From assembly GCA_019722365.1 (NCBI GenBank), contig JADFUC010000804.1:85185-149184 (forward strand): a stretch of 64,000 nucleotides of DNA, in the 5' to 3' direction. Made by a program: the position numbers and the translations under genes. The notes under the pieces were generated by a model. It was not told where the DNA came from, made no database searches, and was given only the letters and a program-made list of their open reading frames with translations. Positions 24,421 to 37,297 of the stretch are shown here, piece after piece. The stretch's first letter is position 1. Every line of letters begins with the position of its first letter. The stretch is from Lithospermum erythrorhizon (lineage: Eukaryota; Streptophyta; Magnoliopsida; Boraginales; Boraginaceae).

Positions 24421-27400
24421 TTCTACCCGCCTAACAAAATTTGATCTTGAAATTCTCAACCCCAAAAGTCCTGACGGTAAGAATCAAAACAACGAGATGT
24501 CATGTTAACCATCGGGCAATTGCGGGTGTGATTTTTGCATATCCTCCTAAGCGCTCCTGCGTGGCTTCTACTAGATGATTCCTCCATAAAACTTTTTACC
24601 AATTTTTACTTCTGTTCCTCGTGCTTCTGCTACGATCAAGATTCTCGAGTCCTCATAAGCCAGAGTCAAATCTACTTGGTCGTAGTAAAACTCAAGATGT
24701 GCGACTCATCAAGCACGTACTTCCTCGGAGAACCACATGGAACACATCATGAATCCTCTCAATTCTCTAGCGAGGGCTAAGCGGTAGCTCACTGTCAAAG
24801 ATTTGAGCGGCCCCAATGTGAGGACTCAGCTTTACTCTTACTCCCCGAACCTCATCCTTCATGGAGATATCTTGAGAAATACCCGATCTACCTCGAATGA
24901 CAAGTCATTCGGCGTCGATGTCGGCGTACTTCTTTGTTTATCACGTCTTTGTCCCTCTCAGATATTTATTTATCAATTTTACCCTCTCTATGAACTCTCG
25001 CTGGCTCGGACCCGTAAATCTTTCTCCCACCACCATTTCAGTATGTAGTCACTCGCCTCGGCCATACAAAACTTGACAATTGCCATCCCGGTCACTGGTT
25101 ATTTGTTATTATAAGCGAACTCATTTTAAAGCAACTCCTCGTCGACTCTTAGGAAACTCAGCATGGTTGAGAATGAAGCCTTGATGCCTGATTGGACATA
25201 GGTCTGACGCCTCTGAATCCTCCCCCAAAACACCTCGAAATGAACCTTGCGTCCTATCCGAAACAATACTCTACGGCACTTACGTATGATCTGCTTGACA
25301 ATTACAAATGTCTTGGCAGGAATTTTCCGATATTGATTTGCTTTAATAGGTGAAAATGAAAGGTCTTAGATAGTCTATCCATGATTATCAAATCCCATCG
25401 TTTCTTTTAGGAGTTCTCGGAAGCCCAAACACAAAGTCCATGAGTGATCTTCTCGGCGTCACTCGGTATATAGGTAGCGTTCGCAATGACACTTGCGGAA
25501 GGCTTATAGTCAATCTTGACCTGACAAATCAAACACTTTTACCAAAAATTTGCAATTTCTTCTTGCGTCCATTACGATAGTTCTCCCTTAAATTTGATAC
25601 ATTTTTGCTTGCTCTTTGATTACTTTATATGAGGCATTGTGAGCTTTCATCCGAGATCTCCACTTTTTAGGTACGAAGTAGGCGCGACCACTAAATCCCC
25701 TAGCCATGAGAATACCATCATCCTTTGTTTGTAAACTCCGATTTACCTCTGAATTGCCTCACGAACTAGGCCTACTTTCTCATCTTCCTTTGCATCTCCC
25801 TTTATCTACTTATTTGATGCATACATATAAGCCAGCAGACCAGCCTCCGACCTCAAAGTCTACCCCAATGCTTCTCCCTCTTTGGCTCCTTGACTTTCCT
25901 TTTTGACTCGAGGCATCACTTACATTACCATTTCTTTCCCGGATGATATTCAATTTATGGATCGTAGTCACTCGGAAACTTCATCCCACGTGTACGTTGT
26001 CTCAGGGTTAGCTCCACTACGGGTGGTGATATACTTCAAACTCTTGTGGTCTATAAATATAAAACATTTAACCCATTACAAGTAGTGTCTCCCAATTTTC
26101 AAGCGAAAACAATTCTGCAGTAACTCAGTCATGGTAGGATAGTGCTGCGTAGTTGATTGTAAGAGATGCATATGCGATCACGCTTTCCGTCTGCTGTCGC
26201 GGCTAACCCACGATGTGAAGCATCGTTGTACCTGCACGTACCCTGCGTTTCCACGGCCGGTAGTGTCAGCAATTTTGATGCTTGTGATCAATCGCCTCTT
26301 CAACTCGTTGAAGCTTGTGCATGTGACTCATAGCGAACAAATGCATTTTCTTAAGCTACTCAGCAGTCATGGAGGCGGCGATCAACGAAAGTCTTGTATG
26401 AACCTTATTATTATGACTAAACCAACCAAACTTCTGCTTTCGATTAAACTTGAAGGCCTCTCCCGATTAAATCACGACTTCCCGTTTTTGTGGAGTCGCT
26501 TTCTTCCCCGCCGAGATAACATGACCCAGTGCTGACAAAATTCACATAAAACTTTGCGTTAATGATTTACCCGTAAGATTTCCAATACTTTCTCAAATGA
26601 TCTTACGTATTGTTCAGCTCGCTCTTAGAATAAGTAAAGATGTCATCAATAAACCACGATACGAAGACATCGAGAACTCTCGAAAAACACGATTCATCGG
26701 AGTCCGTGAGAAGTTAACAGTGCGTTTATTAAATGACGGCATCACCAAAGAACTTATAGTGTATCTTTATGCAAGCAGCTGATTTTGATATCGTCCTCAT
26801 GATTCTCTCATTTGGTGATATCGGACCTCGAATCAATTTTTTAGAAACACCTCGCATCACTTGGTGGTAAAAGTCATCGATCATGGCAGTGCCGGTTCTT
26901 GATAAATACTTTGTTCTTGATGATACAAAGCCTCGTACGTTCAAATGCTTTTCTTGTGAACATCTTGGAGAACCCCAGGAATAGCACAGTAAACCCTTCT
27001 CAGCTGACTCACATAGCTAAAGTATTCCTTATTTCTTTGGGCCCGTTATTATGGTGCCATAGATATCGAACCCGTTCCGGTACTTTATTCGAAATTGATC
27101 TACTGCATTGGGAGGCCAATTCTGTGAATCAGCCGGGAAACAAGTCCTCAATTCTCTGCATGATCGGACGTTACCAATTTGAGGGCTCATCTTTCTTGAG
27201 TCCGTTCGTAGCAGATACCCGATCGTCATAAGCCGGTAACTTACGAGGCTTAACACGAGATCACCGCAGGCGATAAAACTCTCACATCACAACTGACTGC
27301 GTAACTCGGACCTCTAGGGGCTAGTAAACCTGATCTCCTTACGATGACAATTTATTCTGACATGGTGTTTTGACGATCCGTTTCCCAGTCAATCAATCCA

Positions 27401-28606
27401 CTGACTCGAGAAAATTACTTGGTCTACTTCTAATACGCAGTTATATCGACAGCAGGGACAATTACTATAAGCTTGATTACACCAAACCGGCCTCCCGCGG
27501 GTATCATTATAGTAAAGAGTACTCTCGGATGTATTACGTAACTTCGAAAACTGACCTTTTTAGCAAAATTGAAGATATAAAAAGTGGCTCAAATAAAACA
27601 ATACTTGTAGTATAAAGACCATGTAAAGATAAGTAAACGCGCGTTCTGGAATATCCGTGCCTCTATTTAATATTTGCATTAATACTTGCCGTACGACTCA
27701 CTTTAAATACTTTACCGCTGCACCGTCGATCTACGCCCGAATCCTCGTACGACTGCATGCGTCCTCGAACGGCCGCCCGACTACCACAGAGATCCGCTTT
27801 CTCCCAATGGCGTGGCGGAAGGGCTCACTGCACGAACCAGCAAGAAGGACATACGTTGTGAAATGCTTGTTGTTGACATAGGCTCGTCACCCTCTGGTGT
27901 TGACAATCCCTGCTTGTGCCATTTCACGCTTGATGCTTGTTGAACATGCACATATTTGGGCATGAAAATGCCCAGTGAAAATGGTTCCATGACTCCAGCT
28001 CCTCCCGGGCAAATTTGGTACAGAAACTTTGCATGGCTCGTCCCTAAGCCGGCCAGTTTCAAACTTATTCTACAATGCACTCCAACAGTTCGATCATGAC
28101 CTCGGTGTCGAGGCGCTCTGACTTCAGGTGGTCACTTCTTGAGCTGTCTAACAATCAAGTGAATCTCGCCTCTCGGAGTGCCTTCTTTGGGTCTCGAATC
28201 TTTGAGGCACAACGTCACTCCGGCATTGCCTCTCCGAAATCCTCGGCCTGCGGCTCCTGCGGGGTGCCCCCTCACAGGAACTGGATTTGATCACGCTCGG
28301 CTCGCCGCGCCCCTTCCTGCAGCTCCCCGGCTACGCACTGGCATGCCCTGCGAATTACGCGACCTCTTCCGGCGTTACCCCTACCCGGCCTTTAGTCTCA
28401 CTTTCTGCTCTAAAGCACACCCTAGCAGTGCGATTCGTCTGTGACTCAACTCTGCAGTGGCATCCTCGGACGATCTGGAAGAAAATAAAATGATTTAGTT
28501 TCATAAAGACTCGCGGCACAAAATTTTTCAAAACTTTGAAGCGTAAACCGCCTTTCCACAGGCAATTAAAAGAAAAGGCAGAGCCTCGCTCACGATGCCA
28601 TAATTC
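24421..28606 (-). pseudogene. gag-pol internal region of the gypsy element, broken frames
   Basis: Minus-strand translations in changing frames give gag and pol pieces. An RT catalytic segment (FIDDIFTYS, about 26621-26655) is preserved. An integrase core piece near 25170-25380 retains MDRLSK, GRIQRR and ASFSTML in separated frames. The gag leader near 28250-28450 matches the copy at 1104-1376. Internal length is about 4.2 kb, shorter than an intact Tekay-type gag-pol of about 4.5-5 kb, so some sequence is missing as well as frameshifted. Confidence 0.65.
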
Positions 28607-31049
28607 CTAACGACCCATAAATTACCGTATGTGCCCTCGAGGTTGGAGTAAATTAAATCTGACTTGATACTCAGTCGCAGATCGATGGTTGACACGAAAC
28701 ACTGTTTAAAATCGATTAGAACTGGCAGGTTTGATAAAAAATAAAATGGTTGGCGAAAGCGTTGACGTCTGAAACTTAGCAGTACGTGGCATTTCTGGCC
28801 AAACCAAACATAAAGATACTTGTAAACTGACATTGAGTCATGAAAATGTACCACAAAATATCTTACAATCTGTCTCCAAAACCAAAAGTAATGTTTTACA
28901 TCAAAGAATGAAAAAAGGTGCGAGGATCACAGCCACCGTCTCACTAAATAAAGTCTGCGAGAACAACTCAGCTGGCTTCCAAAATGCTTTTTGTCAACTG
29001 GAGGTGGGAAAAGAGGAGTAAAATTTCGGCAGAGGCTTAGTGGAAGCGGATGCTTTGGATGGTAACTTACCCACGTCGAATATGAAGTATATACGGTAAA
29101 GAATGAAAATACATATATATATATATATACATATACCTTATATATATATATTAACATGGCCGGATGGTAAATACGGTTGTAAATATAATACGAGAAAATA
29201 CTTGCTAACTATTGAACATCATGCGAGATACTCGCCGAAATAAATCACAGCGCCTTGTAGGAAACTTCGACTTACGTAACACACAGACCATATTTCACGT
29301 CACACTTAACCAAACAGAAATCTACTTGACACGGTAACATCCGCAATCACAAATAAATGAATTGCAAAGAGTGAAACCACATGACATAATGTATAACAAT
29401 TCATCCTTGCTTTTCGGCGAGGCTCGCCTTGAACCTGGCAGCAACATATGTATATAACAAATTTATCATTTCCGGGCTCACCGCCCGAACACCCAGCAAC
29501 AACATATCCTTTTCCCGGTAAATACTTTATGAGCACTTGCGTCGTACCGGCATCCCTCGAATCACCACGATTCACAAATCGCATACAATGTCGAAACACT
29601 CTGACCAACACTGATAGTCTCAATGGCATCCACTTATCACACCTGATAACAAATTCGGGAACCGAAAACCTATGCTCGAAACGCTATACTCTAGATAAAC
29701 GTACTTTCGGAAATTACGTTTAAACATAATATACTCGAAACATAGATACCCTCCGATAACCTTTAATGCATCAAATCGACCTTCTGAAACAAATTGACAT
29801 TTCATGATCTACTTTAACTATACTTGCGGATAAGTTTATAACGGATACCAACATGCTGACCAATTTACCGTACCTAAGCTCAACATAAATGAATTCAACC
29901 AGTGATAAATCATTAACGTCAATGATCAATCGATCTCGCTGTTTGTTCCAGCGTCGATACGAGCAGACACATTACAAAAATAAAATGCAGCTCATAGCGA
30001 ATTTGACCCACTATCCTAATTTAAATACCGAACTTTTTAAACTCATTTAATTTATAAATTACAACTACGTAAAGATTACACGGTTATGTTTCAATAACAA
30101 TCGATGATAAACCTGTTACCGGACTAAATTCGATAATCGGCCTATATCTTTATTATTGACATTTCCAAATAATTCAAAATTCAATTTCAACACTACGATC
30201 AATTTAACTTTATAACTCACCATTTTTATTAATCTAAGTTGCGTTTTACTACCCCGAAATCCACTACGACTAATTCCCACCTATTTGTTCCCCGACACTT
30301 GCATAATTCGTATATGTATCCCCAAAACAATCCTGATAATGATCATTAGCAATGCATTAACGCACGTTTTAGCGGTCAACTCACGATCACCCGAAAGTCA
30401 GTTAAGCTAAAACAGCACTCTGCAAAATATCGATGGAATTTAATATTCAAGTATATTACAATTTGGAGGCCTAGACAATAATTATATTCAATAATTTATC
30501 CAAAAATCAGAAATCGACCCAAAAGTTCAAAAGTCAACTGCTAAAAACATCCAAATTTCACATCCAAACACCATATTTCAATCCAGAACAACTAATCTAC
30601 AACTAAGAATCGATTGGAGAATTAAAATTCAAAATATCAAAAGTCAACAAAAGTCAAAGTTTGGAATTTCACAAAATACTCAAAATATACATCTTTTTTT
30701 ACCTTGAAGCCTGACGGGGATGATGAGGAGAAACTTCTCGAAAATTTTAATTTCCAGCTTGAGGTGAGGGAGAAAATTGAGAAAAGATAAAAACTCTGAG
30801 GTATTGTCTCTGCTTTGTTTTTAAAATAGTGTCTCTTAAGTGGTTTAGTAGTGGAGTTGGGCTAGCGTATTAGAGTGAGTCCACTAATTACATTTCGTCA
30901 TAGATTTTAAGCTTGTCAAATAGTAGCTTAGAGGCATAACGTTCTGAACACAAAATATATTTAGTAGGTCCCAAAATTTCACGGAAAATAAATTAAATAT
31001 CTCATATTTTAGTTTATTGAATTAACTTGAGTCGTTAGATTTTTTTATA
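28607..31049 (-). mobile_element. 5' LTR of the 22-31 kb gypsy element (copy D)
   Basis: Aligns with copy C throughout: 'gatcgatggttgacac' near 28680, 'aattcgataatcggcctatat' near 30127 and 'tctcatattttagtttatt' near 31000. It contains an (AT)n run at about 29103-29130. Confidence 0.7.
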
Positions 31050-31050
31050 G

Positions 31051-31855
31051 CAACAGTTATACATCTTAGAAAGCTTTATAGAATAGCTTCGTACGTTCAA
31101 CTTACTACAAAAGTTTTTCTTTCCTCTTTTTACCTTGCCTTCACACCTACAGAGAACATTAAATTATTATTCAGTGATCGTTCTCCTCATCTACAAAAAG
31201 GCGTATAAATAGATGTAGGCACAAAACACAATCCTTCACACATGGAAGGTAGAACAATTAACAAAACTTTCTACCTCAGACAAACTACAATTAAGCACAT
31301 AATCTTCCATTTGAAACAACCGAGTGAATCTTCGAATATCCTATTCATCAACTCTTTTTTCTTGTAAACAAACCGTATAATCACAAAATCATCCGCACGT
31401 ATACAAGTTAAGGAAGCTTCTAGAATCATCTCCACCTCATGCTACTAGGACACACAACTTCCCACCGTTGGAGCTACAATTGGATAACTCACCAAAACAC
31501 TCGGATAATTCCAAGTATTAACAAAATAGGAGGCATCTCGACAAATTAAGACCATTCTCGATTCTACCGATGAATAAGCGAATTATATAACTTTCATTGA
31601 TTAGAGAATGGAAGTTGGGTGAAAACGTGTTATAAATATAGCCAAAAACGATATAAATATCTGAGAATAAAGAGATAAGGGCGAAATATCTTTATTACTT
31701 TGTGAATTGTGTTGAATATAATAATAGAATTGAGTGGTTTATTTATGAGAACTTTACAGAGATAAAGTAGATAACGACTAGATAATTAACTTCTCCCCAA
31801 TTTCTTCTTTAGTTGATTAAATCATGGATAAAGATTAATATGATTACATTTATTT
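31051..31855. other. LTR-like AT-rich spacer
   Basis: Contains a TATA-like GCGTATAAATAG at about 31201 and a stretch at about 31635-31740 related to 19060-19190. It is probably an old LTR fragment. No coding frame is seen. Confidence 0.3.
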
Positions 31856-32038
31856 GTCCCTCTATCATTTTTGATAGAGAAATTTCATTTGACACAAAGA
31901 TTTATGAAATTTTAAATTCAACTCAAAAATTAATTTTTTTCCTTCTATATTTTCAAACTAAATAGGAAATAATTTAGGAATTTTTGTAAAACTAAAATAA
32001 CCCTAATTAAGTAATTATCAATTAGGAATGGAGGGAGC
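31856..32038 (+). mobile_element. Stowaway-like MITE upstream of BUB1
   Basis: About 180 bp, AT-rich. Left end GTCCCTCTATCATTTTTGAT and right end AATTAGGAATGGAGGGAGC are imperfect inverted repeats of the CTCCCTCC(A/G)T type that marks Stowaway/Tc1-mariner MITEs. A TA target duplication is not clean. It ends about 75 bp before the BUB1 start codon and therefore probably overlaps its core promoter or 5' UTR. Confidence 0.55.
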
Positions 32039-32114
32039 ATATGTTTTTGAAAATGAATTGAAATTGAAATGTGATTTCCCGCCTACAATTTGAGTTGCCC
32101 ACTTTCCTGAAGCA

Positions 32115-35100
32115 ATGGTCGCCGAATTTCCTTTGACCAACCAAGATCCTCTCTTACCTTTTCTCCACTCAATTTTTTTTTTCAATTTTTATTCAACCAA
32201 TTATGCATACTAACTACAATTGACATAACTGTTTTAAGCTCAATTGCAAAAGCGATTTCCGACGGTTTCAGATAATATATAGTAATTAAAACATCGATAA
32301 ATTCAAAGGCGACACGCGTTACAGAAACGATGCCAGATTTCTTAAAGTCTGGTTTCTCTATGTATGTATAAATTCAATATTTTGTTCAAAATATGTCGAT
32401 TAATTGGAATTTTGTTGTGATGAATTGGTTGGTGTTGCTATTATTGTTATTGCAGATGGACAGTTGCTCTGACTATCAAGCGGTTTTTAAGGAAATCATG
32501 CGTTTTAAGATTTGCTTGTTTAATTCGTCGTTGTACGAATCCTATGCTCTAACTCTTGAGATGAAGGAGAAGTTAATTGATGCGTTTATGGTTTATCACC
32601 TAGGAATTTCAAGGTCATTCAATTCACCTCTCTTCGATTAAGTTTAGTATTGGAAGTATTAATGTCTTTTTTTTTAATCGATATGAAGTTGAGTTTGTCT
32701 GCTATGTGGCTTATAGGAAAGCTCAGCCTCTTGCGAGGTTAAAGAAGGCGCAAGTGTTGTTTCTTGAGAGGTGCTCGGATAGACTGACTTCAGCATCGGT
32801 AAAGAAGGTATATTTTGAAGTGTCTACGTCTAAAGTGTCATGAATGTTTTCAGTTGCGGCTTGTCTGATGTTAGTCGTTTGATGTGATTTTATAGATGCA
32901 TCATTGTATAGTGGTTCCGTAGGCAATCTTTCTTATAATGAATAGGCAAAATAAATTTTTTAAACTCAATGGATTTGGAAACCTTTCATACTTCTCAAAT
33001 AGAAGTGCAAAGCACAGATTGAAGAAATCCGTTTTGCGAAAAGATACAAGAAAATGTTGCAAAATACAGTGTACAATGTTTAGCATAAATGACAGATAGC
33101 TAAATTCTGTTAGGGATCTATACAACTCAAAATAAGTGAAAAACCTTAAAGATTATTCAATTCTTTAGGTGTTTGTAATGCCATCCATCTTGTCACACTC
33201 ACTTATCCTCTTTCTCTTTAAATACATATTTTAACAAATCTGACTATTGCTTTCATTGTCGTGTTGGCTTGTTGAATGAAGTAGTTCTCACTCTCATATA
33301 TTGTGTACTGTAAGAAGTGACAAGAGCCCACCTTTTAGTATCATAGGCTTATCTATTGATAATGGCTTCTTAGAAGTTAATTTTGACTCATTTTTTTATT
33401 GCAATTTCTTGTGCGTTTCTTTCTGCTGAAGATGGAGCCGAAAGAGAACAATGAATTTGTCAATCCGTGGTTGGTCTCTACCACCAAAAGCCTTTTAGAA
33501 AAGATGAATGCTGATATCATCAAGTATGATGTAAGATGTACTATTCACCTTTAAGCTTATATTCAGAATGTTTGAGTAGTATTTCTGAATAATTCATTTG
33601 GCATTATCTGATGTGGGCATTTCTTCAAATCAACAAACCTTATCAGGAAAGTGATTTTTATCGTCTACTGCATAAATACAGTAGAAATAAAAGAAATTGA
33701 GATAGGTACCATATTCTTTCTCAACCTATTTCACTTTTGGGCTTCTTTGCACTCTAAGCATGTTTGGCATGTCAAAAGAGATTACACTAGCTAATGCTTT
33801 CAAAGCGATTGAAGTTTTTTGTTAATGCGATGTCATGTAGCTATTAACTTCCCAGGAATCAGATTTCTGATTAGATTAGTCAAAGAAATCCATGAATGTT
33901 TAAATAATGACAACTCAGTGGTTGGAGTAATTAATGTCATCGGGACTAACTTAATCTAACTTAAATTAATGTTGATTCTTCTTTTAATTGTACAGGCAGT
34001 TTATATTATACTACATGCAATCACATACTAATCAATATACTGCTAAACTCCAGTTTCAGCCTTGCTAACTTTTTTGTTGCACACTTGTCATACTACAGGT
34101 AGAAATAAGTACCAGATCAAAGGCTGTGCTGGTCAGGGAGGATTTGCCCAAGTACTTAAGGCACATAGCACTAGTAATCCTGAAGATGGTGTTGTTGCTC
34201 TTAAGGTAATTATGATATGTTTTCTTCACTGTGAGTTCGTTGTGCTTCATCTCCTGATGCACTGCTTTTTCAATTTGCACATTTCTATCAGATACAAAAG
34301 CCGCCATTTCCTTGGGAATTCTATATGTACCGTCAGCTTGATCGTAGAATTCCACAAGCAGAGGTATGTGTTGATGTTGAGTCTCTTATGGTGTTTAGCT
34401 TTACAGATTCCCCTTTCTTTCACATTTCTTTCTCATATTCTATATTTATTTTGTATGTCCATTTTTTTAATTTACTACTGTTTGTGACAGAGAATGAGTT
34501 TTGGCTTTGCACATGAAATGCATCTTTTTGCTGATTATAGCATTATCATTTCTGAATATTTTGGAGATGGGACACTTCAGGTAGGCTTCAGCATTCTTAT
34601 GTGCTTTAGTTACTTGTTATGTATCCCGGTTCATAAGAATCCCTTTTTACTTCTGTGTATAGGATGCCATCAATCTATATCTATGCAAAAATACATTTAT
34701 GGATGAAGTTTTGTGTATGTACTACACTATTGAACTGCTCCACATGTTGGAGATTCTGCATGATGCTGATATTATACATGGAGACCTCAAACCTGATAAT
34801 CTACTTCTTCGAAACTCCAGGTAAATTAGACCATCTCAAGCACTAGTGCTGTAGGAGTCCATAAGCATACATGGCCTTGCATAATTAACTATTAGTTATT
34901 TTCTAAAAGCATATTGTTTGGTTTGATATAAAGTGAAGTGGAGAAATAAAATTCTCATTTTTCTCGTATGGTTGGTTTTTACCCCGCTTGGTGGAATAAG
35001 GCGTAGTTTTGTTTGGTTTTTCTGGTTCCCATTACTATATTAGAGATATGAGCAGTTGGTTAAGCTTCCTATGAAACTTTTTGAGGATGGTAAGTTGATT

Positions 35101-36240
35101 AGGGAACATTCCGATTTTAACACTCAGAAACTGCTTAATTGTCACTTGGAGTTATCCAGTCCTTCCGCCATGTTACTAAATTATAATGTGTCCGCTAATC
35201 TTCCTATTGCAAGCATTTTCACCAACTAATTGTTATATATAATAAGATATGCTTTAAAGCAATAAAATACACCACAAAAGACATGTTCATCCTCGAACCA
35301 ATTTTCAGGAGTAGCAAATGACCTTATCAACACTCTCAATAGCCTCTGTATGAATTACATATCGACGTTTACATGTAAGACCGACTAATGAGCTAACGTT
35401 GACCAGGGATGATTTGACAGTTGACGGAGATGCTTTCCTTGACCGAACTGGTTCTTGGAATGCTCAGGTAACTAGCATTTCAATGTCGACTATTTGTTAC
35501 AAGTTTCTTATCATTGTCGTAAATCAGAAAACTTTTATTGCACAGGGACTTTGCCTCATTGACTGGGGGAGAGGAATTGATCTGAGTCTCTTCCCTCCCG
35601 AAACAAAGTTCATAGGAGACAGTCGAACCTCAGGATTTCGTTGCATTGAAATGCAAGAAAAAAAGGCTTGGACATTTGAGGTTAGTCTTCATCTTAGGAT
35701 AAGTTGTATTTCTAGTAGCCTTTAAAAACCATCAATTTCTTATTTCCCTCTGCAGGTAGATGCATATGGTCTTTGTGCTATTGCTCACACAATGCTCCAC
35801 GGAAAATACATGGAGATCGACCATAGAATATCCCCAAATGATTTCTATGATTATCAACCAAAATTAGCTTTCAAGAGGTGAGTCCAATCTCACAAAACTG
35901 TCTTTTCATTTAAATTATCATATCTCCTTTCGTTTCAAATGTTTTGAAAAGTTGCACAGCCAGACAAAATACTCTTCTTAACTCATCATATGTTTGAAGA
36001 TACTGCTTTTTATGAAAGTTCTTCCCTCAATTCTCTTACATTTTCAGATACTGGAAAGGTGAACTGTGGAAAGAACTGTTCTCAAAGTTACTTAACATGA
36101 AACCTAGTGAGGATTACAAGAAAACTTTACAGGCCTTGAGGAAGAAATTCCAGGACTATCTATGCACAGATCCTACACTGGTTGGAAAACTCAAGCAGTT
36201 ATTACTGAATCAAAAAGCCTCAATAATATGTTCTACTTAG
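32115..36240 (+). CDS. BUB1: BUB1 mitotic checkpoint serine/threonine kinase
   Basis: Spindle-assembly checkpoint kinase acting at kinetochores. Start MVAEFPLTNQDPLLPFLHSI at 32115; BUB1-type TPR residues follow (RYRNDARFLKVWFLY to 32361). Exons with GT-AG ends: 32456-32613, 32717-32807, 33432-33530 (or 33523), probably 33647-33705, 34099-34205, 34292-34363, 34491-34580, 34663-34820, 35407-35467, 35546-35680, 35756-35877 and 36048-36240 (TAG). TPR part: VYHLGISR joined to KAQPLARLKK. Kinase part: Gly loop GCAGQGGFAQV, VALKI lysine, catalytic loop HGDLKPDN (HGD instead of HRD), IDWG in place of DFG, SGFRCIEM, WTFEVDAYG. The kinase exons are intact. Between 32160 and 32293 the frame does not close: a noncanonical gap flanked by CTCAATT repeats, then a TAA before IDKFK. 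The gene is therefore either misread there or damaged. Predicted total is about 500 residues. Confidence 0.9.
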
Positions 36241-37292
36241 GTATTTTGCTGCTTCCCGAATATCTGGCCTTATTAGCGCTGTTCCGTTATACATCGACCA
36301 TGGTGAACGCATTACCGATATAGCAGATTAAGCAGACCTGGCCGATGCCTAATTATATTTAAGGAGTATCATATCATGTTCTTAGTCTCTGTTATGCTCT
36401 TCATATTGGTTCTGCATTACTTATGTTAGCTTAGTAATGTGGCTTGTACCAAGTTAAACAACATAAGCCATGCACTATGCCGAGTGTATTTGGAAAATAA
36501 TCATGTGATTAAGCCCAAATACAACTATTTATCAGTTTGTGTAACCTGTAAACATATACGGAGTATGTACGATCAAAGTATATAACTAACTAGTTTTATG
36601 GCTAAATTTCATACATGGACTTGAATTAAGAAAAAGATTTTAAATAAACACTTTAACCTTTCAACTTTTCAAATAGACACTTGGAGATGATTTTTGTCAC
36701 TTGAACTTTTGAAAAAAATCCAATTAATTGAAATTGATTATTAAAATTGATCCAGTTAATTAAAATTGATCCAGTTAATTAATTAAAATTGATTATTAAA
36801 AATTTGATCTAGTTAAGTGTTTGTTATTTTAAAGTAGATTTCAGATGTTAAAAGGATTTTTTCATAAGTTCAAGTAGTAAAATGCTCCATATATGTCTAT
36901 TTAAAAGATTTAAATGTTTATTTGAAATATTATACTTTAAATTGATTATTAAAAGTAGATTCCCAGGATCATTAAGGATTTTTTAAATAGGATTCGAGTG
37001 TCGAAAAATCAGTACCCATATATGTCTATTTAAAAGATTTAAATGTTTATTTGATATTAGCATAGTTTTATCAGAATTGTGAATCATACAAAATACTGTT
37101 ATGAATTATTATTTATACATGTACTTCATTTATTATGTCGATGCCTAAAACACGTGTCTAACCTCTTCTTAACCGAGGTACATAATTCTTCAATGGCGTC
37201 GTTTCCAGTAAGTCTAGGTGGTGTTGAAACAGAGCTTTTTTTATAATAAAGCCCCAACAAAATAAGCTTGGACTTTGACTCTTTTTTTCGAT
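36241..37292. repeat. BUB1 3' flank with an AT-rich tandem duplication
   Basis: Contains the BUB1 3' UTR. Two ~120 bp imperfect direct copies lie at about 36805-36930 and 36940-37056. Both contain TATGTCTATTTAAAAGATTT followed by AAATGTTTATTTGA. Short 'ttgatccagttaatt' repeats lie at about 36739-36790. No gene is seen. Confidence 0.5.
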
Positions 37293-37297
37293 TACCT

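Larger units (their letters stand above)
22010..31050 (-). mobile_element. Near full-length Ty3/gypsy element (Tekay/Del-like)
   Basis: Two related ~2.4 kb LTRs in the same orientation (22010-24420 and 28607-31049) flank about 4.2 kb of internal sequence, giving roughly 9 kb in minus orientation. On the minus strand the order is 5' LTR, degraded initiator-Met PBS (about 28589-28603), gag (about 28480-27600), then pol with an RT active-site stretch FIDDIFTYS near 26621-26655. Integrase-like text follows to about 25100 and a PPT GGCGGGTAGAA ends at 24421, directly before LTR start TGTAAAAACC. All reading frames are broken by small indels, so it is dead. The LTRs have visibly diverged, meaning an old insertion. 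Outer ends are accurate to about 30 bp; no target duplication is firmly seen. Confidence 0.75.

Noticed and set aside
22022..31060. GTTA/GTTAT as a target duplication for the 22-31 kb gypsy element
   Set aside because: It depends on placing the left LTR end at 22027, but alignment with the other copies puts it near 22010, so the match is probably chance.
36739..37056. CRISPR-like regularly spaced repeats
   Set aside because: Only two imperfect units in plant nuclear DNA, with no spacer regularity; it is a simple duplication.
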